From Fomitopsis serialis (Eukaryota > Basidiomycota > Agaricomycetes > Polyporales > Fomitopsidaceae), in the NCBI RefSeq assembly GCF_022376445.1, contig NW_025955605.1:1-18974 (forward strand): DNA of 18,974 nucleotides. The letters run 5' to 3'. Each line of letters starts with the position of its first letter. Within the stretch, counting starts at the first letter, position 1. The translations under genes were made by a program, and so were the position numbers. The notes under the pieces are model-generated. The model saw only the letters and a list, made by a program, of their open reading frames with translations. It did no database searches and was not told the DNA's origin. This document shows positions 10,600 to 18,974 of this stretch, one piece after another.

Positions 10600-11046
10600 A
10601 AGGCGACCTGCCTCCTTGCCAGCCAGTGGTTTGTTTGTTTCGATGGTTAAGTCGACTGTGCGGAGTTGGCTAATGAGTTGATCTCCGAAATGCGCGTGTA
10701 CATCTCGTGGCGCGCGACGCGACGTCGAAGTCCTGTAAGTATTCGCGAGGTCGCCTCTGTCAGTGTGAGTGATACATACTTAGCAGTGTAGATATATCTC
10801 ACATCTTCGGTATGTGGTATTAATGCTGCACCTGCCGTTGCGAGCGCTGAATTAATATTGCTGGCCCTTTTCATTATCCAGCATAGCATCATAGTCCTGG
10901 TATTATCCTCGTCCAGAGTCTTGTAAGAAAAGGTGGGGTTCGGCGAACTATGATGAATATTTTTCTCGCAGTCATGAATTAGAAAAATCGAGTGCTGATG
11001 AGGCTTGGTCCGGGTCGAGCCAATGAGTCTCCAGTTACAGCTGTGG

Positions 11047-11079
11047 CACGTGAGCGGACTTATAAGGGGAGTAAGTCCG
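11047..11079. promoter_or_regulatory. Candidate regulatory cluster: CACGTG plus CGG/CCG inverted repeat
   Basis: CACGTG (palindromic E-box, the kind bound by fungal bHLH factors) at 11047-11052 is followed by CGGACTTA at 11055-11062 and its exact reverse complement TAAGTCCG at 11072-11079. The arms start and end with CGG/CCG, the triplet recognised by Zn2Cys6 regulators. The spacer carries AGGGG, the stress-response element core. It lies about 720 bases before the transporter start and 830 before protein B. The site types are known; their use here is inference. Confidence 0.35.
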
Positions 11080-11794
11080 AGCGTCCTGCCAAGGCCCAAT
11101 CAGCTCGTACGCCGAATAAGTACCCGTGGGAACTTGTCTAGGCCCATGGCCCCATGCGAGTGTTATCGCGGCAGCATACCGGCTGCAAAGAAATTGGGAA
11201 AACTCGCTGCGGCGGCCACAGACATCGTGTCTGAATCAATAAGCAGCCTGCAGTATTTGGCCTTCGCACGCTGTCGATGTAAAACAGTGCGCTATGTCGT
11301 TGTGTCTACGTAACTTACAAGTGGAACGGGCAGTGCTTCAAACAATTGTAGCTCGATGTGTCGCCCGTCTGATGTGGGGTTCAATCCGGTTCGACATTGA
11401 CTCGCAATAGCTCGTAATCAACGACCGCACCGTTGATTTGGCCATCATCATATGACTCCCTAATCACCGAGGGTCGAGATGCAATCAATCGAATGAACCC
11501 TGGGTGTGACCCTGAGGGGTCAGATAAGTAGCTGCACACGGCCCGCGGCGGTACCGACGATGTGAGTCGCTCGAAACGCACGGACCGCGTGTCGACGTCG
11601 ACGAGCAAGTACGACGGCCTTCTTGATAAAGATGAGTGCGTATCTCACCAACATGACGTTTGACAGATCGGGATGTCAAAACCGGAAATATCATCGCTCG
11701 CGCTTGACACGGTACATAGACCCTTGGTCCGAGTCGTTGGTTGTGTCACTTCTTCCTCCACCACGTCCTTCAAGCGTTTGGTCTGCCAGGCAAA

Positions 11795-14700
11795 ATGGAC
11801 ATAGGGAGGGACCAGCTCTTCAGTCATTGGTCCACGAGCATACCAGGACCTGCTCAGTATGTCTATGCTCAGGCGCAAAGGGCTCACAACCAGAGCCTCT
11901 CCATGCTGACTGCAGCACGAGACAAAATCAAGTATGTCCAACCTACACACACGTAACATATTCTGAACTCACAACAAACGTAGTTTCGCGGACTCTACGC
12001 TGCTTTACCCTCCGGGAGTCGCTGCGCTGTCGATCCTTGTATTCCTGGTACAGTTGGCACTGCATGTTCGCACCCAGAAGAAGGCGTACGCGAAGCTTGC
12101 TCAGTCCGAACCTTCGCCCATATCTGAGCCTCTCCATGCTCCAGAAGAGAGTGAAAACGCGTCTGCATTGGTAAAACACGTCAAGGAACACGGGGGCGTC
12201 GTCCTCGTCGCGTTCAACGTATTGCGGGCCGCGTCAACCCTGGCGCTCCTGGGCATGTCCATCTACAGCGCGACCGAGTCCTTGGTCCACTCTGCAACCC
12301 TGGAGCCTCAGAGCCTCGAGATCGTTTTCCACGTTGGCACTTGTGTAACCTACGTGAGCGACCGTCCGCCTTGCTCTCACGCGCGTACGACAACGCTGAC
12401 CGTGTTGTCCAGGTGTACGCATCAGCGCTCGGCATCACCTCGCTGCTTGCTGGTCCCGTCCTGAGCACGACAGCTGTTCGCCACCTGAACTGTATTCTGT
12501 TCACTGCGTGGGCGGTCTACGCGTACCGCGATCTCTGGCCCTTGGCGACGTTCACGCAAGAGCCCATAGATCTCGCCGAAGGCCCTCTGCTTTGGGCTAG
12601 GATCTCTCTCTTGACCATCAATAGTATCTTTGTGCCCCTCTTGATCCCTCGGCGCTACATCCCCTTTGATCCAGAGGTAGGTCGATTCAATATGACGCAA
12701 ACTGGATGAGAGAGTAGACAGCTGATGGCTGTGTAGACTCCATGGCCGGACCCGCCCGCGGAGCAGACCGCCTCTATCATGTCACTCCTGCTGTACAGCT
12801 ACCTTGACCCGACGGTCAAGCTCGCGTCGCTTGTCGAACACCTGACCATCGACATGCTGCCTCCTCTGGCCGACTACGATGACGCTCAAAATCTAATGAA
12901 GCGCAGTATGAATGTGTGTTCACCTTCTTGGGACTCACTTCTTGTCTGCTGACGAGCGTTGAAGGAGATCGACCCGTTCCGAGTGAAGGCGAAGGGCAGA
13001 CATCTCATGTGGGGCCTCCTGCGCGTCTTCCGTAAGTTCAACCGCGACGTGTCTCTATACACGCATGTTGATGAACCTCGAACAGAAATGGAGTGGATTG
13101 TCATGACCATCGTGACCATTTTTGACGTGCGTTGCAGCTGCCTTAATAAACACACCCAAGGAGGCTTACACTGCATTCAACAGACTACCTTAGAGTTCAT
13201 CAGCCCGCTGGCTATTCGATATATCCTGATGTAAGCTATATAATTTGCACTCCCGTGTCCAGTCGATGGACGTGTCCGCAGGTACATCGAGACGGACGGC
13301 GTAGGTGTCAACGTCAGGCCCTGGTTCTGGATCGCGATGCTCCTCCTCGGACCGATCGTGGACTACATCTTCGGATCCGTGTACATGTTCCTTTCCGTGC
13401 GTCGACCGCCTTTCGATCTTTGATCACTGCTCATCGTGACACGTACAGACGAGATTGCTGACTCAAGTCGAGGCGATCATTACACAACTCGTCTTTGAGC
13501 ATGCTCTGCGCATGCGCATGAAGGCAGACGTCTCGCAAGATCCCGCTCAAAGTGAAGGTGACACGACCGTTGCCGGCACACCCGACACGGCTTCCGACGC
13601 TGAGTCGAGCGCTACCGCTCCAACCGCTCAAGAAACCGGCAACGACAATGACAGCGACTCCACAGCAGGCAAGGGAAAGCAGAAATCCACGGCGCAGACG
13701 GTTCCCGTGGCTGCACAGAGTGCGGACGCCAACAAGGTCGTCGGGAAGGAGGGGAAGGCAAAGCCAGCAGACGATGAAAAGAAGGGCAAGAACGTCGTCG
13801 GGAAGATTAATAACCTTATCTCGTCCGACCTCGCCTCTCTCGGCATGGGTAGGGAGTTCTTGGTCCTCCGTGCGTGTTTGGCGTATCACCGATCTTGCGC
13901 TGCTCGCTCAATTACTTCCCGTCGCAGTGGTCAAGCTTCCCGTCGAGATCATCTGCTGTGTATGGTTCTTGTACGCCATCTTGGGGTGGAGGTCAGTGGC
14001 CACACATCATGACGGGCAACATGGTAGACTGATTAGGCGCATAGTGCATTCGTCGGACTTGCTTCCATCGTCATCTTGTTCCCTGTTCCCGGTCTGATTG
14101 CAACGCGCATTCGCAAGATCCAGATAGCGAAGATGAAGAAGGTATCATTCATTCCTTCCGCTCGTGTCTGCGCATGACTGACATGCTCCGTCTAAGACCG
14201 ATGCACGTGTGCAGAGGCAACAGAAAGTGAGTATCACCGTGTATTGTTTTGGTGTACATGCTGATCCCTTTCCTGTGAAGCCATGAATGTCATCCGTATG
14301 ATCAAATTGTTTGGCTGGGAGCCCGAGTTGGGAGCAACTGGCGGAGAAACGTGAGGACGAGCTGGAGCTCGTGAAGAGAGCAAGCTGCTCGACCTCATCA
14401 ACAATAACCTAAAGTGCGTACGCAGTGTGTCTGCGACCTTCCGAGCCTAGTCTGACTCGTCTCAAGCCACGCCATTCCTTTGGTCACCATGATCGTGACC
14501 TACGCGACATACGTGAGTTTGGTTGGAATATATGAGATATGGACACCATCAACTGACTTTGGCTTCCAGACCATGATCATGAAGCGAGATCTTACAGGTG
14601 AAGCAATTGCTAACCCGTGCACGCATATCTCACATCGTCTCACAGCGTCTGCTGTCTTCTCATCTATCACGGGTATGTTTGGCGACCCAACGGAACGCAC

Positions 14701-17700
14701 AATGCTGACATGTATGCAGTGTTCGATACTTTCAGCCAGCTAATGCATATGGGCTTTGGTTTCGTGCCTATGATGATTCGAGGTAAGTCATGAAGTGTAG
14801 AGAGGCGTCAGATTGTTGACTTATGCAACACAGCTAAGGTGTCGCTGGACCGAGTGAATGAGTTTTTGCAGAAGGTTGGCCTTCTCTACTCCAATCCATA
14901 GCGGCGACTGACAGAAGCAACTTGCGCGACAGACCGACTACTGGACGAATACTCTGAACAACCTGACGAAATCCAGACTCAGATCGCAGCGCAGCCGGAG
15001 GACGACGTCATTGGGTTCCGCAATGCTTCCTTCACCTGGGCGAACCAAGTCAGCGGCTCCGCGGCTTCGACTCCTGGAAGCGGGCGAAGGAATTTCACCT
15101 TGCATATCGACGACGACCTGGTATTTGAGAAAGGCAGTATTAATCTCGTGATTGGCCCGACTGGTTCAGGAAAGAGCTCCTTGTTGATGGCTCTGCTGGG
15201 CGAGATGCACTACATACCCGCTGGCCCTGATTCGTTCTACAATCTACCCGGGCTGGTGAATTGCTTATGCCGCGCAGGAGTCTTGGGTTCAGAACGAAAC
15301 CATAAGGTACGTGGTACGTCGCAAGAATGACATTGGTGTTGTTTAGCTTTGATAGGACAACATTCTCTTCGGCGCCCCATACAACGAGGAACGTTATCAA
15401 AAGGGTGCGTTGAACAAGTTGTTGTACAAGACAGGCGGTTAACCATCACTGTAGTCATTGAGCAGTGCGCTGAAACGCGATCTCGAGTTGTTTGCTGCTG
15501 GTGACCAGACGGAAGTTGGAGAAAGAGGCATCACACTGAGGTACTGTCACATCTGTTATTGTGACCTTCGGCATTCGCTGACTCTTTGGATGCTAGTGGG
15601 GTCAGAAGGTACGCAGCGCTGTACTTGGTCGTTCATATCATACTCACATACGCAATAGGCACGCATAACACTCGCCCGTGCTATATACTCCAAGTCGCAG
15701 ACACTGCTGTTGGACGATGTGGGCGACATGTATTAGCGTTTCCATTTAATAGACTGATCTTCTTGCTAGGTTCTCGCCGCGTTAGACGTTCATACATCAC
15801 GATGGATTGTCGAAAAATGCTTCAAGGGTGATCTTGTCCGTGGGCGAACGGTGCTACTCGTCGTGAGTTCATATTCGTTTTATTCTCGACTCTTCTGATC
15901 CCATGGGCGATAGACACATAACGTCTCTATGGCTAGTCCAATCGCCGATTTCGTCGTTGCCCTGGGCACAGATGGTAGAGTGACCAGTCGAGGTTCCATT
16001 GCTAATGCTCTTGCGCGCGACAAGAGACTCGCCGCTGAACTGGCAAAGGAGGAAGCGGAACTGGAGAAAGCGGAAGCCACCGTTGACGAGCAGACCCCGG
16101 AAGAGGCCCGAAGGAGGATGGCAAGCTTGTAGTTGAAGAAGAGGTCGCAGTCGGGCATGTCGGTTGGCAAGCAAGTACGTCTTAGTATTCTCTTGTCATT
16201 AACTGTTACTGACGGCGCATCAGTGAAACTCTTCATGCAGGCACTTGGAGGGAGCCATCAAGTCTTCTTTTGGCTTAGCTTCGTTGGAGGCTTGATTCTC
16301 TACATGGCGTTCAGCATCATGGAAACTTGGTTCCTTGGATTTTGGGCTCGACAGTACGAAGAAATGCCTGCGTCCGAAATCAAAGTGCCATAGTATGTTC
16401 TCAAAACTTATCTGAGATTGCACCGCTTCATTGTCTTTCAGCTTCCTCGGCGGATACGGGTCGATCATGATCACATCATCCTCTTCTACATGGCAGCCTT
16501 CTATGTATACACATTTGGGTCGCTGAGAGCATCAAGAGCGATACACAATGAACTGATATCCTCGATTTTGGCGACGACATTGAGGTAAGCAGGCGGAAAT
16601 TGCTACCGTGACGCGTCATGACGATTTTATAGATGGCTTGACAAAACACCCACATCTCGTATTATCGCTCGATGCACCCAGGACATCCAAGAAGGTACGT
16701 TCCTCATGCATGTGATGGGTTCCAAACTGAGCAACACGACGCAGTCGATGGTCCCGTGGCGAGATGGTTCAGTGCCATCGTGGAGATGTCGTTGGAGATG
16801 CTCATGAAGCTTGTGTGGTGGTGTGATATCCCCGATCTTCCTCGTTCCCGGCGTGTTCATTGCCGCGTCGGTGCCTGGATTGGGGAGATCTACATGAAGG
16901 CGCAACTTGCGGTCAAACGCGAAAGAAGCAATCGAAGGCTCCAGTCCTCGGCCACTTCGGAGCCGCTTTTGCAGGTCTCAGTACGTGACGTGTCGTTGTA
17001 CCAAGCAGCGAGATTACTAATCACTCGAACAGCCTCCATCCGTGCATATGGTGCGCAGGAGGCGTTCAAAAAGGAGTCGTATGTGCGCATCAACCGATAC
17101 ACTCGGGCTTCAAGACATTCTGGAGTCTTAATCGGTGTGTTAGAATTTGCCCTTATATGGTCAGGCATCCTAATGCTTTCTATAGCTGGGTGACCATCCG
17201 TATTACCGCCCTCGGATCGTTCTTCGCTGCGGCTTTGGCTGCCTACTTGGTATACGGAAGGCAATCACCGCATCCAACACTGGATTCTCCCTGAACATGC
17301 AGGTCAGGATATCCATGCTGGTCCTCACATTCTCTGCTGACGTCTATGAAGTCGGATTCAGCAGCATGATCTTATGGTGGGTGAGGATCTTCAACGAGTT
17401 GGAAGTCTCAGGTACGTCTCACTTCATTGACTGAACGCGGTCTCTGATCATTCTCGATATTTCCAGGCAACAGGTGCGAGATCATTAAAGATGGGACTGG
17501 AAATTCTCTGACCATGACCACAGTCTGGAGCGCATCAAGCAATACCTCGAGATCGAGCACGAGCCCAAACCGACACCCGAAGGTGTTCCGCCCGCGTATT
17601 GGCCAGCCAGCGGAGACCTGAAAGTCGAGAAGCTCTCCGCTCGGTACTCTCCGGTATGTACTAGGTCGATCTTCCGGATGGGCGAATATTGAATTGGCCT

Positions 17701-18804
17701 AGGACGGACCTCGCGTTGCATGAGATTTCATTTGAGGTGAGATCAGGGGAGCGAGTTGGCATAGGTGAGTGCAAGTAGAGTGCGCAAGGGTACGTCGCTC
17801 ATATAGCCATCAGTCGGCCGCACTGGTAGTGGCAAGGTAGGCCCCGTGGCATGAGTATCAGGCGTTCGACTGCTGATGCTACGCTCTCAGAGCTCTTTGA
17901 CTTTGGCACTGCTACGGTGCATCATCACCGAAGGCAAGGTGTATTACGACGGACAACCGACAGACAACATCAACTTGGACGCTCTCCGATCAACTATCAC
18001 GATCATCCCGCAAGTGGTATGTGCCATTTGAGTGTCTCACTCGCGAAGCCTGACTTCAAATTCGTCATTAGCCAGAGCTCTTGAGTGGGACGCTCCGTCA
18101 GAACCTGGATCCCTTCCAGCAGTATGATGATGCCGTTTTGAACGACGCCCTAAGATCTGCGGGCCTGTTCTCGTTACAAAGCGATCTTATCGAGGGCCGC
18201 ATTACTCTGACACTCCCATCGCGAGCGGAGGAACCAATCTGTCCGTTGGCAACGCCAAATTTTGGCTCTCGCGAGAGCCATTGTGCGGCAGAGCAAGCTA
18301 CTGATCCTGGACGAAGGTCAGTGTTGTGCTCCAAGCGGTATCAGCCATCTAACCACTGTCCCTGTCTCAGCTACGTCCGCGATTGGTAGGGTTTTTTGGG
18401 AAAGCTTAGCTCAGAGAAATGCTGACTGCGCTACCTTTAGACTACGCAACGGATGCTGTGATTCAGGCTTCGTTACGTGAAGAACTTGACAAAGGCGTGA
18501 CTTTGCTCACTGTCGCTCATCGTCTCCAGACCATCATGGATGCCGACAAAATCGTCAGTTGTCCTGTCTTTTGAATTTCTTTATCGCTCATATAGCTTGT
18601 GCAGATGGTGCTCGATGCGGGCCGAATCGTACGTGACCTATTTTCCAATTAAACATGGATGCTGACCACTCTCCATAGGCGGAATTCGGGAAACCTAGCG
18701 AACTCCTGAAGAACGAACAGGGTATGCTCCGTGCGCTCGTTGATGAGAGTGGCGACAAGGAGACGTTGTACGCCATGGCGAATGGTGCAACTGGTTCTTC
18801 GTAA
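11795..18804 (+). CDS. ABCC/MRP-type multidrug-resistance-like ABC transporter, frame-disrupted
   Basis: An ATP-driven membrane exporter by family. I infer about 42 exons separated by 41 GT-AG introns of 47-60 bases; coding total is about 4.86 kb, or 1,620 residues. Order: N-terminal membrane segments (ALSILVFLVQLALHV and others up to about 12660), the linker TASIMSLLLYSYLDP at about 12770, first transmembrane domain with a charged loop (13500-13800), NBD1 (15000-15960), second transmembrane domain (16230-17410) with YMKAQL and SIRAYGAQEAFKKESYVRIN, and NBD2 (17600-18804). NBD1 has GPTGSGKSS and LLLDD; NBD2 has GRTGSGKSS, LLILDE and the switch region VAHRLQTIM. As given the frame is broken about 20 times by one- or two-base indels. 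The start is uncertain: the first in-frame ATG is 11795, but protein-like sequence (CHFFLHHVLQAFGLPGK) lies just before it. The stop TAA is at 18802-18804. Confidence 0.85.
13500..13800 (+). other. Charged low-complexity loop in transmembrane domain 1
   Basis: Exon 9 of the transporter (13449-13869) inserts about 90 residues rich in Ala, Thr, Ser, Asp, Lys and Gln between FEHALRMRMKADVS and VVGKINNLISSDLAS. It starts acidic and ends Lys-rich (KGKQK, KKGKN). By topology of the family it should be a cytoplasmic loop. Its length and composition suggest a disordered segment. Confidence 0.6.
15154..15180 (+). other. NBD1 Walker A of the ABC transporter
   Basis: Nine codons encode GPTGSGKSS, the P-loop that binds ATP phosphates in the first nucleotide-binding domain. 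It lies in exon 19 (14933-15306) and is intact. Confidence 0.95.
15597..15608 (+). other. 12-base exon carrying the NBD1 signature motif
   Basis: The exon TGGGGTCAGAAG sits between introns 15541-15596 and 15609-15658. Joined to CTGAG before and GCACGC after, it encodes the core of the ABC signature (SGGQK) if one more G is present in the G run. As written the exon is one base short and shifts the frame at the signature motif. Confidence 0.75.
15704..15787 (+). other. NBD1 Walker B and D-loop, split by an intron
   Basis: LLLDD is encoded at 15704-15718, an intron fills 15719-15769, and VLAALD continues from 15770. The position after the Walker B Asp is Asp, not the catalytic Glu found in NBD2. 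This matches the asymmetric sites known for ABCC transporters, in which the site formed with NBD1's Walker B is degenerate. Confidence 0.85.
17467..17473 (+). other. 7-base microexon of the ABC transporter
   Basis: GCAACAG lies between the acceptor ending TTTCCAG at 17466 and the donor GTGCGA at 17474. Introns 17412-17466 and 17474-17523 flank it. Inclusion gives VS-GNS-LERIKQYLEIEHEP, the sequence expected where the second transmembrane domain passes into NBD2. The phases fit only if this exon is used. Confidence 0.8.
17816..17896 (+). other. NBD2 Walker A, split by an intron
   Basis: GRTGSGK is encoded at 17816-17836, an intron covers 17837-17890, and SSLTLALLRC follows from 17891. The intron falls exactly between the catalytic Lys and the next Ser. 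Confidence 0.9.
18371..18385 (+). other. 15-base exon in the NBD2 Walker B / D-loop
   Basis: CT ACG TCC GCG ATT G between introns 18317-18370 and 18386-18440. Together with GACGAAG before and ACTACGCA after it, it spells DEATSAIDYATDAV, the Walker B Glu and D-loop of NBD2. Confidence 0.85.
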
Positions 18805-18974
18805 GATATACATACAAGTTGGTTCCTGCTCCTATTGTTATCGTGTGATGTATTCGGTGATTATTTCGACATTCTGTTATGCGCGTAGCCATCATGATCG
18901 TCCGAGGTTTCAGATGAGAGAATGTGCGAACGCAAAAGTGCCGTACTTATCCATGTCACCTCTCAAGCCACAAA
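18805..18974. other. 3' flank of the ABC transporter
   Basis: The 170 bases after the transporter stop presumably hold its 3' UTR and polyadenylation region. No canonical AATAAA signal and no further gene is seen before the window ends. Confidence 0.4.

Larger units (their letters stand above)
10221..11794. other. Divergent intergenic region, protein B / ABC transporter
   Basis: About 1.57 kb without a convincing gene. A 150-codon minus-strand open frame (11099-10647) and a 75-codon one (11608-11381) have no recognisable domain. The latter has a fairly protein-like composition (RFERLTSSVPPRAVC) and may be a gene remnant. Also seen: a palindrome CAGTCGACTG at 10590-10599 and a cluster of transcription-factor-like sites at 11047-11079. 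The transporter frame is open from 11720 without an ATG, so the true start of that gene may lie in the last part of this region. Confidence 0.5.

Noticed and set aside
10647..11099. 150-codon minus-strand open frame in the intergenic region
   Set aside because: No domain, repeat or membrane pattern, no family resemblance and no fitting splice partners; consistent with a chance open frame.
11350..11400. tRNA-like fragments (TAGCTCGATG and GGTTCAATCC)
   Set aside because: The T-arm-like piece is one base short, and no anticodon arm or acceptor pairing fits between and around the two pieces.

Overview
The window reads as nuclear DNA of a basidiomycete fungus, probably an Agaricomycete of the polypore type. 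The evidence is many short GT-AG introns (47-60 bases) breaking up genes, F-box proteins typical of mushroom-forming fungi, and an ABCC-type transporter that reads like fungal relatives throughout. I see no RNA gene, transposon, CRISPR array or prokaryotic feature.

Layout, left to right: two tandem same-strand F-box genes (about 212-1773 and 2343-3827, plus strand), paralogous to each other; a minus-strand F-box-like/repeat protein with one intron (5547-4037); a plus-strand flavin-containing monooxygenase (FMO)-like gene with one intron (6792-8509); a second minus-strand gene paralogous to the first (10220-8764) with its intron at the equivalent place; and a large plus-strand ABCC transporter gene (about 11795-18804) that I resolve into about 42 exons. 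The two minus-strand genes each sit head-to-head with a plus-strand gene, across gaps of about 1.2 kb (with the FMO) and 1.6 kb (with the transporter). The FMO and the second minus-strand gene converge, with their stop codons about 255 bases apart.

The gene set (substrate-receptor-like F-box proteins, an oxygenase, an exporter) could suit xenobiotic or metabolite handling, but nothing in the sequence proves the genes act together. I treat the window as an ordinary accessory region with an expanded F-box family.

The most striking pattern is uneven reading-frame integrity. The FMO and both minus-strand genes are open over their whole length. Both tandem F-box copies and the ABC transporter carry many one- or two-base indels, nearly all deletions and often in short base runs. 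Yet the flanking codons, splice sites and catalytic motifs are kept. This points either to sequence/assembly errors or to very recent inactivation; the reads would decide. The transporter also has very small exons, including one of 7 bases.
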